From Alistipes putredinis DSM 17216 (GTDB lineage Bacteria; Bacteroidota; Bacteroidia; Bacteroidales; Rikenellaceae): a stretch of 64,000 nt of DNA. The notes under the pieces are model-generated. The model did no database searches, had not been told where the DNA came from, and worked only from the letters and a program-made list of their open reading frames with translations. The position numbers and the translations under genes are program-made. The DNA lies in assembly GCF_000154465.1 (NCBI RefSeq), contig NZ_DS499581.1:124001-188000 (forward strand), read 5' to 3'. The number at the start of each line of letters is the position of its first letter. Positions within the stretch are counted from its first letter, which is position 1. Shown piece after piece: positions 44,326 through 53,646 of this stretch.

Positions 44326-45588
44326 CTACAACCGTTTCACGCGCGCCAACTCCAACCGGGAACGGGTCCTGCGCAGAATCTTGATCTCAAGATGCTCGAA
44401 ACGCACGGTTTCTCCGGCCGCCGGCAGCCCTTCATACCGGAAAATGATATACCCGGCCAGCGTTTCGTACTCGTCACTCTCGGGTATGGCAAGCCCGTAT
44501 TTTTCATTGAGATATTCCACTTCCAATCGGCACGAAAGGACAAATTCCGAATCGCCGACCTGTTTCTCCGTAAGGTCGGGCACATCGTGCTCGTCTTCGA
44601 TTTCGCCGAAAATCTGCTCCAGAACATCCTCCAAAGAGATAATACCGGCCGTACCGCCGAACTCGTCGATCACGACCGCAATATTGCTCTTATGACGGAT
44701 GAGCCGCTGCATGAGTGCTTGCAACGGCATCGTCTCCGGGACGTATTGCACCTCCATCAGCACCTCATCGATCGACGTCGGATGCCGGAACAGCGACTTC
44801 GAATTGACATAGCCGACGATATTATCGACACTCTCTTTCCAGACGAAAATACGGGAATACTTACTCTCGACAAAACGCGCCGTAAGCGCTTTGATCGAGG
44901 TATCATCGATATCGACCGCCTCCATATCGATACGGGGAACCATGCAATCCCTCACGCGCAAATCGGCAAAATCCAGGGCATTCTGAAAGAGTTTGATCTC
45001 ATTATCCGGTTCATGCTGCGCCTCCGGCTTCCCCGATTCGAACAAGCTGGCCAGATCGGTCCGGTCGAAAATGGGCTCCATCATCGCAACCTTCGGCTTA
45101 CGCCCCATCAGCCACAAAATCCCCTGGGAAATCCAGGTCGTCAGCTTGGCGATCGGAAAAAGCAGCAGATAAAAGAAATAGATCGCAGGAGCAAACAGGC
45201 GGTAATAAAAATTCGGGCTGTTCCGGAAAACGGATTTCGGGAGAAATTCGGCGACGAAGATGATGATGATTGTCGAAACCGCCGTTTCCAGAACGACGGA
45301 CCCGCCGCGAGCGATCTCCGTCCAACCCACTGCCGCCGCGAGCGAGCGCAACAACAGCGACATATAGAGCGAATAGATAACCAGGGCGATATTATTCCCG
45401 ACCAGGATCGTCGTGATGTACTGCCCGGGGTGACGGGCAAAAATGTCGGCGATGAAATTGAACAGCCGACTCTGCTTCCGGTCGATCTCCAGTTTCAGGC
45501 GGTTCTTGCTCGTAAAAGCGATCTCCATCCCCGAAAAAAAAGCCGAAAGCAACAACATCAGCAGAATTATAAACACCGAAGTTATCAT
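44326..45588 (-). CDS. CNNM/CorC-HlyC family membrane protein (DUF21 and CBS domains)
   Basis: The 420-residue protein has a DUF21/CNNM membrane domain (about residues 1-180, beginning FSGMEIAFTSKNRLKLEID). Two CBS domains follow (about 200-320; RDCMVPRIDMEAVD, then the HKSNIAVVIDEFGGTAGIISLEDVLEQIFGEIEDEHD hallmark). The C-terminal CorC/HlyC domain is at about 335-420 (CRLEVEYLNEKYGLAIPESDEYETLAGYIIFRYEGLPAAGETV). The family is tied to Mg2+ or Na+ transport in characterised members; the hemolysin name is historical. Its ATG overlaps the lptC stop as ATGA, showing tight coupling. Confidence 0.92.
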   Translation of the reverse strand: MITSVFIILLMLLLSAFFSGMEIAFTSKNRLKLEIDRKQSRLFNFIADIFARHPGQYITTILVGNNIALVIYSLYMSLLLRSLAAAVGWTEIARGGSVVLETAVSTIIIIFVAEFLPKSVFRNSPNFYYRLFAPAIYFFYLLLFPIAKLTTWISQGILWLMGRKPKVAMMEPIFDRTDLASLFESGKPEAQHEPDNEIKLFQNALDFADLRVRDCMVPRIDMEAVDIDDTSIKALTARFVESKYSRIFVWKESVDNIVGYVNSKSLFRHPTSIDEVLMEVQYVPETMPLQALMQRLIRHKSNIAVVIDEFGGTAGIISLEDVLEQIFGEIEDEHDVPDLTEKQVGDSEFVLSCRLEVEYLNEKYGLAIPESDEYETLAGYIIFRYEGLPAAGETVRFEHLEIKILRRTRSRLELARVKRL

Positions 45589-46313
45589 AAGGAACGATCG
45601 TTACTTTCTACGGGAGTCAGTTGAATTTTCCGGTCGTTCCCCCGTATCGGCCGGGCCGGTTTGACAGGCTGTTCGGAAACTGCCTCCTTCGCAGCGGAAA
45701 CATTGTCCGCAACGGGTTTCACCGACGTAGAATCCGCGTCCCGTGTCGGCTCGATATTGACCCACATACGCCCTTTGATTCGGCGAAATTTCCAGTCTTT
45801 CAACTGATCGTCCGACTCGAATCCTTCGACGATGTAGGAATTTCCGCTCTCTTCCACGATCTTGGAATCGACGTTAGACCAGATCCGGCGCGTTTTCTCG
45901 TTCCAGAACAACTGCTGGGTGTAGAGCTCCTGTCCGTTGGATTTTTTCACTACGACATTTCCTTTGGCTTCCCATAATTTCCGATTCCCGTAATGAATCG
46001 CATAGTTAGCCGTTAGCGTAGCATCGACCGCTCCGGTACTGTCCTTCTGATATGTCACGATATCCACGCCCTTGCGAAATTCCTGATAAGGCTCTTTTGC
46101 CAAAGAGTAACCTTCCACCAAAGGAGCCGTAAAAACATAGGATTTCCGGCCGTTCTCCGTATTGGTCATCGTCAAATGCTCGCTGTACTCGGTCATCAAA
46201 GCCTCATCGTTAGGCTCTTCGGCCACCGACTCCTTGTCGCACGAATATAGCAAGATAGCACTTCCCGCGATGAGAAGTGCTACCTGTGCATATCGTTGAA
46301 TGCTTCGGAGCAT
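45585..46313 (-). CDS. lptC: LPS export protein LptC
   Basis: LptC is the periplasmic bridge that takes LPS from the LptBFG extractor towards LptA. The 242-residue protein has an N-terminal segment (AQVALLIAGSAILLYSC) that ends in a possible lipobox with Cys25. The beta-jellyroll-like OstA/LptC body follows (LTANYAIHYGNRKLWEAKGNVVVKKSNGQELYTQQLFWNEKTRRIWSN). A Pro/Ser-rich tail of about 40 residues extends beyond it. It lies in the envelope operon, upstream of the CNNM gene and 20 bases after the TPR gene. Other lpt genes are not in this window. Confidence 0.88.
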   Translation of the reverse strand: MLRSIQRYAQVALLIAGSAILLYSCDKESVAEEPNDEALMTEYSEHLTMTNTENGRKSYVFTAPLVEGYSLAKEPYQEFRKGVDIVTYQKDSTGAVDATLTANYAIHYGNRKLWEAKGNVVVKKSNGQELYTQQLFWNEKTRRIWSNVDSKIVEESGNSYIVEGFESDDQLKDWKFRRIKGRMWVNIEPTRDADSTSVKPVADNVSAAKEAVSEQPVKPARPIRGNDRKIQLTPVESNDRSL

Positions 46314-46333
46314 CGTTCGTACAAACTATGTCG

Positions 46334-47686
46334 CTACCGGGGGCGTACGGTCGTCACGATACCGCGGGCCGGACCGCAGGTAATCGTATAACGTGCACCC
46401 TCCATCAATTCGTTGAAGAAGCATTCCTCGGCAGTCGGGAATCCGCGACGGTAGTTTGCTGCCGCATCACGCGCCGTCTGAGCGAAATTGCCGGCATCGG
46501 CGTCGTTGGCAAGCAGGTTGGCTGCCTGCGTCATCGTATCGTAAGCGACCCAGAAAATAGCCTGACCCTCCAGTCCGGAGCAAGATGCAGCCGAAGCCGC
46601 ATAAGCCTGCGCCAGGGCGAAATAAGCCATACCGTTATTGGGATTCAGCGCCTTGGCCTCATTAGCCGCAACTGCAGCCGCCGTAGGATTCTTGGCTGCC
46701 AGTTCGGTCATACTCAAACGCACCAGAAGCAATTCTTTCTGAACGGCGTCTTGTTCGGCAGCAATCGCCTCACGCAGGTAAGTAGTCGATTTGGCGAAGT
46801 CGCCCCGCTCTTGAAATCCTTGAGCCAGCATCATGGCCGTCTGGGCAGAAGGTTCCATCGCATAATATTTTTCGGCGATCTGAAGGAAAAATTCGGAACT
46901 GCACTGCGAACGGGACATCAGCGAAACCGTCTGCTTGAGCAACTCCATATCCTCCGGAGCCGCTTCGATACGCGGACGGAACATCTTCTCCAGGTTCTCG
47001 CAATCGGCAGCACCGCTACCCGCAAAACAAGTATCGAACTGTGTTTTCGCCTCCTTTACTCCAGGAGCATCACTCTCGAAAATCGGGGCCAGACGAGCGT
47101 ACTCATCCAAAACGGCATCCGGATAGACCTCGCCCATCTTATAATCATCGCACAAATTGCTGAAATATACCAATGCGACATCCGGCAGCGCAGCATAACC
47201 GCTCTGCAAACCGGCTTCGATCGCCTCCTTATACAACTTGCGCACGCCTTCCCGGTCGGAAGGATTGAAAGTCAGGTATTCACGAGCTTTACGGTCAAGG
47301 ACATAAGCCGTACCGTAATTGGGACTGGAAGGAAAATACTGTACACGCAGGTCGTAAATCATCATCAGCGAATCGAGCAGAGCTTTTTTCTCATTCAGGT
47401 CTTGTGCGCGTTGCACCTTGTTCGAATAAACCTGTGCCCCCCGAATAAAGGTCGCTTCGAAAGCCGAAGGAGCCTCCTGTGCAAGCGTACGGAAATAAAC
47501 AGCGGCTGCGTCGTAATCGCGGGTATCGACAGCTTCCTTCAGCAGGTTGCTCGTCAGAATGTTTTGCTTACGCTGTTCGGGCGTATCTCCCCACGGAGCG
47601 TACCGAGGGTCACTGAAATCCTGGGCGATCGAAGCTGTCGCAGCGAACACCAATACTGCCGACAGCAAAATTTTCATGCGATTCAT
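46334..47686 (-). CDS. Secreted TPR-like repeat protein of unknown function
   Basis: The 450-residue protein begins with a signal peptide (KILLSAVLVFAATASIAQ, cut before Asp). It consists mostly of helical pairs resembling tetratricopeptide repeats, for example YFRTLAQEAPSAFEATFIRGAQVY and NPNNGMAYFALAQAYAASA. It would sit in the periplasm or on the outer membrane inner face, probably as an interaction scaffold. It lies between the outer membrane beta-barrel gene and lptC in the coaX operon, a gene order seen in other Bacteroidales, which hints at a role in envelope assembly. A second ATG lies at 47677. Confidence 0.75.
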   Translation of the reverse strand: MNRMKILLSAVLVFAATASIAQDFSDPRYAPWGDTPEQRKQNILTSNLLKEAVDTRDYDAAAVYFRTLAQEAPSAFEATFIRGAQVYSNKVQRAQDLNEKKALLDSLMMIYDLRVQYFPSSPNYGTAYVLDRKAREYLTFNPSDREGVRKLYKEAIEAGLQSGYAALPDVALVYFSNLCDDYKMGEVYPDAVLDEYARLAPIFESDAPGVKEAKTQFDTCFAGSGAADCENLEKMFRPRIEAAPEDMELLKQTVSLMSRSQCSSEFFLQIAEKYYAMEPSAQTAMMLAQGFQERGDFAKSTTYLREAIAAEQDAVQKELLLVRLSMTELAAKNPTAAAVAANEAKALNPNNGMAYFALAQAYAASAASCSGLEGQAIFWVAYDTMTQAANLLANDADAGNFAQTARDAAANYRRGFPTAEECFFNELMEGARYTITCGPARGIVTTVRPR

Positions 47687-47719
47687 ATTCTTCTTTATAA
47701 TTTATTTTTTATGTGTGGT

Positions 47720-49075
47720 TTAATCGTATTTCGGACGAACGAACCAATAATCACCGAACAATGTCACACCCAGCGAAAATTTGCAATAGGTCTGTTTAAC
47801 CAGACTCACCTGTTCGTTGATCGCCTTGAAACTGCCGCGTCCGCCGACTTCGACACCCAGATCGACCGACGACGCACCCAATATGCCGCCCAACACCGTC
47901 AGGGGAATACCGACGCCCAGCGTCACGGCGTATTCATTGACATCCACTCCGCCGAAAGTCTGGTTATAGGTACCATAACGAACTCCGGCCCGGTAGGACC
48001 AGCGTTTCAATGCGCTGCGTACATCCGCTTTATTGGGGGTGTATTCGACCCCGAGTTTAACCGTATTCGTGTTCCGGTAAGCCACATCGAAACCGGCTGC
48101 GGATTTCTCGACCAACCGAGAATTGCCGCTTCGCCAGTCCTGATAGACGTAATCCGCCCCCACAGCTATTTTAGGCGTGTTGTAATAAATACCTACGGCA
48201 ACCTGCTGGGGCAGCTTGAGCCCCAGACGATTTCCCATATCCATAGCGACCGTATTGAAAATATCGCCGGTCTGCACCTTCGTCGTCACATTCGGATTCA
48301 AGTCGCCGCCGATATCGTAGGTCGCACCGATCGTCAGAATACGCCGACGGTTGCTGATCGGGGACCACTGTACGCCGAACTGTCCCTTAAAACGGGAAAC
48401 GCTGTAGGTTTCGGTTCCCGTCGCGTCTGCGATAAGACCTCCTCCGGTTATATTCTCCAAAATAGCGGTTTTATAAATCCGCTGAATGTCGCCCCAATAG
48501 TACTGGGCAGCTATTCCGATCGAGAATCCGCGGAAGATCTCCCAGCCCAGACCGAGCTTCACCTCCGTCACGTCGCCGTCGCCGTCCCACTGGTACTGCA
48601 CGCGGCCGATATTACCCCAGATTTCATCGTCGTCCACCTCCTGTTTCATCCGGTAACCGACGCTGCTGTAAGGCGTCAGGCTGAAGCCCAACCCCAAATG
48701 CTTGGCAATCGGCAACTGAAACGCAATGTCGTGGAAATTGACCGTATAATAACTTGTATTGAGCGTCTGCCCGTAATATTTCTGGGAATTGTAAAAGCAC
48801 TGCCCTTCAAGACCGAAATCGAAAAGGAACGACTTGGGGCGCACGGCACTGTAAGCCGCCGGATTGAGCAAATTGACAGCAGCCGCATTACGCATACCGA
48901 CGCCGACACCGCCCATCGAACGTGTCTGAAGCGTTCCCGGGGTCCGCAGTTCACCCAGACCGTACATCGAATACGGTGAAAAAGCGTTGATACTGCTGGT
49001 TTGTCCCCATGCCATGCACGGTACAATGACGGCCAGCGCGAGGCACAGTTTAACGGCGGCTTTCTTCACTTGCAT
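47720..49075 (-). CDS. Outer membrane beta-barrel protein
   Basis: The 451-residue protein has a signal peptide (LCLALAVIVPCMAWG, cut before QTSS). Alternating hydrophobic beta strands rich in Tyr, Gly and Trp follow. The N-terminal part, SPYSMYGLGELRTPGTLQTRSMGGVGVGMRNAAAVNLLNPAAYSA, resembles the start of FadL/PorV-type barrels, with an NPAA motif. The C terminus ends in a short aromatic strand (GDYWFVRPKYD). No substrate can be named. It overlaps the 3' end of coaX by 26 bases and is followed by the TPR gene, so it is co-transcribed with both. Confidence 0.8.
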   Translation of the reverse strand: MQVKKAAVKLCLALAVIVPCMAWGQTSSINAFSPYSMYGLGELRTPGTLQTRSMGGVGVGMRNAAAVNLLNPAAYSAVRPKSFLFDFGLEGQCFYNSQKYYGQTLNTSYYTVNFHDIAFQLPIAKHLGLGFSLTPYSSVGYRMKQEVDDDEIWGNIGRVQYQWDGDGDVTEVKLGLGWEIFRGFSIGIAAQYYWGDIQRIYKTAILENITGGGLIADATGTETYSVSRFKGQFGVQWSPISNRRRILTIGATYDIGGDLNPNVTTKVQTGDIFNTVAMDMGNRLGLKLPQQVAVGIYYNTPKIAVGADYVYQDWRSGNSRLVEKSAAGFDVAYRNTNTVKLGVEYTPNKADVRSALKRWSYRAGVRYGTYNQTFGGVDVNEYAVTLGVGIPLTVLGGILGASSVDLGVEVGGRGSFKAINEQVSLVKQTYCKFSLGVTLFGDYWFVRPKYD

Positions 49076-49793
49076 TATACTCTAAAATTCGGTTCAGCCC
49101 CAGAAAGACCAAATCACAATGTGCAAATATCGTATTTTTAATTCGTTTAACAAAGAATTTTGCATCCCCGCCGGTAAAAATTATCGACAACGCATCGATT
49201 TCCGGAAACAGCCGGGCGATATACCCCTCGATTTCGAAGGCAATGCCGTTCATCACGCCCTGCCGGATCGCCTCGACGGTCGAACGCCCCAAAAGCGTCT
49301 GGTCCTCACAGGATTCACACAGGGGAAGCGCCGCCGTATAATCGTGCAAGGCCCGGAAGCGCATCTGTACGCCGGGAGAAATATTACCGCCCCGGAAAAC
49401 CCCGTCGGCAGAAACCTGATCGATGGTAATGGCCGTCCCGAAATCCACGATCAACAGATTGCGGCCCGGGTAGAGCGACGCAGCGCCGACGGCAGCCGCA
49501 AGACGGTCCTCACCCAGAGTTTCGGGCGTAGTGTAACCGTTACGAATGGGAAGAGGAAGTTGCGGTGAGAGCCGCAGACAGCGCCCGATGCGGCGACGCA
49601 CCAGCGCGACGGTGTCATCGACCGGACCGCGCGTAGTCGCAACAATAGCCTGCGTAATACCGGGATGAGCAGCAAGAATCCGATCTATCACCGCTTCGTC
49701 GAACTCTTCCGAACATCCGTCGGAAACGACGGTACCGCCGTCAAATACAGCGTACTTGACCCGCGTGTTACCCATGTCGATCGTCAGGTTCAT
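49050..49793 (-). CDS. coaX: Type III pantothenate kinase
   Basis: CoaX phosphorylates pantothenate in the first step of coenzyme A synthesis. The 247-residue protein has the ASKHA-fold phosphate loop IDMGNTRVKYAVFDG at its start. It also has the ENGYTTPETLGEDRLAAAVGA-type segment (here RNGYTTPETLGEDRLAAA), the second phosphate loop LIVDFGTAITIDQV and the conserved GGNISPGVQMR. The ATG at 49793 puts the first motif at residue 5, as usual. It heads the run coaX-OMP-TPR-lptC-CNNM-ppiD. The gap of 280 bases to mfd shows no gene and no clear promoter box. Confidence 0.95.
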   Translation of the reverse strand: MNLTIDMGNTRVKYAVFDGGTVVSDGCSEEFDEAVIDRILAAHPGITQAIVATTRGPVDDTVALVRRRIGRCLRLSPQLPLPIRNGYTTPETLGEDRLAAAVGAASLYPGRNLLIVDFGTAITIDQVSADGVFRGGNISPGVQMRFRALHDYTAALPLCESCEDQTLLGRSTVEAIRQGVMNGIAFEIEGYIARLFPEIDALSIIFTGGDAKFFVKRIKNTIFAHCDLVFLGLNRILEYNASEESRR

Positions 49794-50073
49794 CGTTGAA
49801 TTTTTTGCTTCGTTCTTTCCGTCCGGCACGGCCGCTCTCCAAGTTCACTGCGGCACGAATCGTTCACAACCGTCCGGATTCAGTTTTTATAGCAGTTATA
49901 TACTTTTCGGTTACCACGACCGTTCTCTTACCGATTTCGGCGGCACCCCACAACCCTGCGGAGCGTTATGCCGTCCTCCGACCCTCTCCCGAGGGAGGAA
50001 CTTCGGGAAAAAGACGAGGCATATCGGTCGCGTTCGGGCAAGTCCATACATCAAAAATACTCCCCAGCTCTTT

Positions 50074-53000
50074 CTACAAAGATTTAAGCACCTCGTATCC
50101 CGCTGCGACATCCTTAATCCCCCTAACGGTCATCGCCAGGCGATTATTGTGTTGCTTGAGAACAAATCGGTCGGGGCGCTGCGTCACTTTGCGCAAAAGC
50201 TCCATGAACGTATCGCTCTTGTAGTAAGGAGAATCGTCGTCGCCTACGAAATGGACGATCATCAAGCCGTTTTTGACCTTCACGCGCTCCATACCCAGCC
50301 GCACGGCCTCCCACCGCAGGCGGACCACATTGAGCAGCTCGGCAGCGGGCCGGGGCAACGGACCGAAGCGGTCGATCATCTTGGCCTCGAAACTCTTGAG
50401 CATCTCCTCGTTGCGGGCCGTATCCAGCTCCCGGTACAAGCGCAGTTTCTCGGCGGGCTGCTGCACGTAGGAGTCGGGCAGCTCGGCCTCGACGTCGATC
50501 TCGATCACGCTATCCGAAATATAGCTCATCTTATCGACCACGCCCTGCTCGGCATCGCTCATGCCGGGCATCTCGAGTCCCTCCGAGCGGAGTTCGGCGA
50601 TCGCCTCCTGCATGATCTTCTGGTAGGTTTCGAAACCGATGTCGGCGATAAAGCCGCTCTGCTCGGCGCCCAACAGATTGCCGGCGCCCCGAATGTCGAG
50701 ATCCTGCATGGCGATATTGAATCCCGAACCCAGATCTGAGAACTCCTCGATGGCCCGCAGGCGCCGCCGGGCATCCGGAGTCAGCAGCTCGTCGCCGGGC
50801 GAAAGCAGGTAGCAATACCCCCGCTGGCTGCCGCGTCCCACACGTCCGCGCAACTGATGAAGATCGCTCAAGCCGAAATTCTGGGCATTATTGACGATGA
50901 TCGTATTGGCGTTGGGAATGTCGATGCCGTTTTCGACGATCGTGGTCGAAATCAACACGTCGAACTCCCCGTAGATAAAATCCATAATCAGCTTTTCGAG
51001 CTGTTCGGCCGGCATCTTGCCGTGGCCGATTCCCACCCGCGCCCGGGGGCAGAGCCGAGTAACCATACCCTGAAGCGTCATCAGATCCTCCACCCGGTTG
51101 TGGACGAAATAGACCTGTCCACCCCGATCCAGCTCGGCATTGACAGCGTCGCGGATAATCTCCTCCGAAAAGAGATGCGACTCGGTAATGATCGGCTGTC
51201 GGTTGGGCGGCGGCGTCGAGATGACGGAGAGGTCGCGCGACCCCATGAGCGAGAATTGCAGCGTGCGGGGAATCGGCGTCGCGGTGAGGGTCAGCGTATC
51301 GACATTGACGCTCATCTGCGTCAGCTTCTCCTTGGCCGCCACGCCGAACTTCTGCTCCTCGTCGATAATAAGCAATCCCAGGTCGTGGAATTTCACCTGC
51401 TTGCCCAGGATCTTGTGCGTACCGATCAGGATGTCGATGCGACCCTCGGCCAGCTCAGATAGGATGCGGGACGTCTCTTTCGAAGACTTGGTCCGGTTGA
51501 GATATTCGACCTTCACGGGAAAATCCCGGAGCCGATGTACGAAGGAGCGGTAATGTTGCAGGGCCAGAATCGTCGTAGGCACCAGCACGGCCACCTGCTT
51601 GCCGTCGGTCGCGGCCTTGAACGCCGCTCGGATCGCCACTTCGGTCTTGCCGAAGCCCACATCGCCGCAAATCAAACGATCCATCGGCTGATTGGACTCC
51701 ATGTCCCGCTTGACGGCCTGCGTCGCGGTCTGCTGATCGGGCGTATCCTCCCACATGAACGAAGCTTCCAGCTCCTGCTGCAAATAGGTATCCGGCGAAA
51801 AGGCAAATCCCTTGCTGGCTTTGCGCTTGGCATAGAGGGCGATCAGTTCGCGCGAGATGTCCTTGACGGCCTTCTTGGTCGCGGTCTTGAGCTTCTGCCA
51901 GGCTCCGCTGCCCAATTTGTAGATTTTGGGCGCTTCGCCTTCGCCGCTCTTGTATCGCGAAATACGGTGCAAGGCGTGCACATGCACGAACAGCACGTCG
52001 TTATCCTTATAAATCAATTTAATAGCCTCGTGCACCTTGCCGTTCTCGTTGATCTTGACCAGACCGCCGAAACGCCCCACGCCGTGATCGATATGCACCA
52101 CATAATCGCCCATGCGGAGCTGATTCAACTCTGCGACGGTCATCTGCTCGTCGCGCTTGATCTCGCCGTTGATCCGATAGCGCTGGTAGCGGTCGAAAAT
52201 CTGATGGTCGGTATAGAAACAAAGTTTCAGGTCGTGATCGACGAAACCCTCGTGCAGCGTGATCGGCAGGGGGTTGATCTGCGCCTCCTTACGCCCCGAC
52301 TGGTAGAAAATGTTCTCCAGCCGTTCGAGCTGCGCCCGGTTTTCCGACAGGATATAGGTTTTATAACCGCGCTGTCCATTGGAAATGATGTCGTCGGCCA
52401 GCAATTCGAAATTCTTGTTGAACTTGGGCTGGGGAGCCATGCGGAACGCGACCGTCGCATCGGCCGGCCGCTCCTTCAGGCTATCACGCAATTCGAACAA
52501 ACGCATCCCGGCCATGTCCTGCAACAACACCTTCCGGCTCACCAGATGGGTGTCAATCTCCGCAGGTTCCTCCATCTCCCCCAGAACCTTGCGACGCAGA
52601 TCGTTCACGCGCCGCAGTACGTAGTCGGGATCGAAAAACCAGTAAGTCGCCTCTCCTGCAAATGCGAGCAGCGAAATCCGATCCCCGGCAAAACCGTTCA
52701 GGTTCGGAACGATCTCCACCTCGTTCAGCCGGTCGGCGGAAAGCTGACTGGAAATCTCGAATCGGCGGATCGAATCCACCTCTTCCCCGAAAAAGTCCAA
52801 CCGGTAAGGTTTGCTCTCGGAAAAGGAAAACACGTCGAAGATACCGCCACGCAGCGAATACTGTCCGGGTTCGTAAACGAAATCCACCTTCGTGAACCCC
52901 GAATCGGCCAGCAACTCCTCCAGCTCTCCGATCGCCAGCCGGTCGCCGACCTTCACCCGCACGGTTTCGCGCCGCATCGAGTCGGGGTCGGTCACCCGTT

Positions 53001-53406
53001 CGGCCAGAGCTTCCGGATAGGTACAGATAATCCGGTATTCGCCCGCAGCCATTTCCCGACGCAGAGCACTCAACGCCGCCGTCCGCTGCACGACACCCTG
53101 CGCATCCTCCGTACCGTAAACGATCGAACGCTTGTAGGAGCCCGGAAAAAAGTAAACCTGTTTTTCGTCGAGCAGGGCATAAAAATCGTTGAGCAGGTAG
53201 GCCGCCGCATCGCGGTCTTCCGCCACGAAGACGTGCGTACCGCCCGTTCGGGCGATCAGGGCAGCGGCATAAACCGAGAGAGCCCCGCCGACCATATCGC
53301 GCAGAAGAACGGTCCGCCCCGCCGAATCGTACGCACGACGCATCGCGCCGAGAGGCTCCGCTCCGGCGATCAACTGCAAGATATTCGGTTTATTTCCGGG
53401 ACCCAT
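50074..53406 (-). CDS. mfd: Transcription-repair coupling factor Mfd
   Basis: Mfd removes stalled RNA polymerase and recruits UvrA to damaged DNA. The 1110-residue protein has the UvrB-homology region (DVFSFSESKPYRLDFFGEEVDSIRRFE), the RNA polymerase interaction domain (LRMGDYVVHIDHGVGRFGGL), and a RecG-like helicase motor with Walker A GDVGFGKTE and DEEQ box IIDEEQKFG. The motif VL(I)STTIVENGIDIPNANTI follows, then the C-terminal UvrA-masking domain. Length is near normal (E. coli 1148). It appears to be a single-gene unit; 240 bases without a gene separate it from rng upstream. Confidence 0.97.
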   Translation of the reverse strand: MGPGNKPNILQLIAGAEPLGAMRRAYDSAGRTVLLRDMVGGALSVYAAALIARTGGTHVFVAEDRDAAAYLLNDFYALLDEKQVYFFPGSYKRSIVYGTEDAQGVVQRTAALSALRREMAAGEYRIICTYPEALAERVTDPDSMRRETVRVKVGDRLAIGELEELLADSGFTKVDFVYEPGQYSLRGGIFDVFSFSESKPYRLDFFGEEVDSIRRFEISSQLSADRLNEVEIVPNLNGFAGDRISLLAFAGEATYWFFDPDYVLRRVNDLRRKVLGEMEEPAEIDTHLVSRKVLLQDMAGMRLFELRDSLKERPADATVAFRMAPQPKFNKNFELLADDIISNGQRGYKTYILSENRAQLERLENIFYQSGRKEAQINPLPITLHEGFVDHDLKLCFYTDHQIFDRYQRYRINGEIKRDEQMTVAELNQLRMGDYVVHIDHGVGRFGGLVKINENGKVHEAIKLIYKDNDVLFVHVHALHRISRYKSGEGEAPKIYKLGSGAWQKLKTATKKAVKDISRELIALYAKRKASKGFAFSPDTYLQQELEASFMWEDTPDQQTATQAVKRDMESNQPMDRLICGDVGFGKTEVAIRAAFKAATDGKQVAVLVPTTILALQHYRSFVHRLRDFPVKVEYLNRTKSSKETSRILSELAEGRIDILIGTHKILGKQVKFHDLGLLIIDEEQKFGVAAKEKLTQMSVNVDTLTLTATPIPRTLQFSLMGSRDLSVISTPPPNRQPIITESHLFSEEIIRDAVNAELDRGGQVYFVHNRVEDLMTLQGMVTRLCPRARVGIGHGKMPAEQLEKLIMDFIYGEFDVLISTTIVENGIDIPNANTIIVNNAQNFGLSDLHQLRGRVGRGSQRGYCYLLSPGDELLTPDARRRLRAIEEFSDLGSGFNIAMQDLDIRGAGNLLGAEQSGFIADIGFETYQKIMQEAIAELRSEGLEMPGMSDAEQGVVDKMSYISDSVIEIDVEAELPDSYVQQPAEKLRLYRELDTARNEEMLKSFEAKMIDRFGPLPRPAAELLNVVRLRWEAVRLGMERVKVKNGLMIVHFVGDDDSPYYKSDTFMELLRKVTQRPDRFVLKQHNNRLAMTVRGIKDVAAGYEVLKSL

Positions 53407-53646
53407 ATTCCGCCCAGCTAAAAGATGCCCTGCAGGAATCGATTCCGCAAGGCGCTCAAACGATTATTCAACTCCGTGTATTCGTATCGGCTGCAGATCG
53501 TACCTGCGACCGAACATGTATGTCTTTCCACCTTCCGCCTTTGTCCGGCTCCGGACTTCGTCCGCCTTCCGGCCAGTAAAAGGGGCCGAATCCCATCCGG
53601 CACATCGACCGAGTCCATGCCTCCGCCCCTGCGGCATCCGGTATCT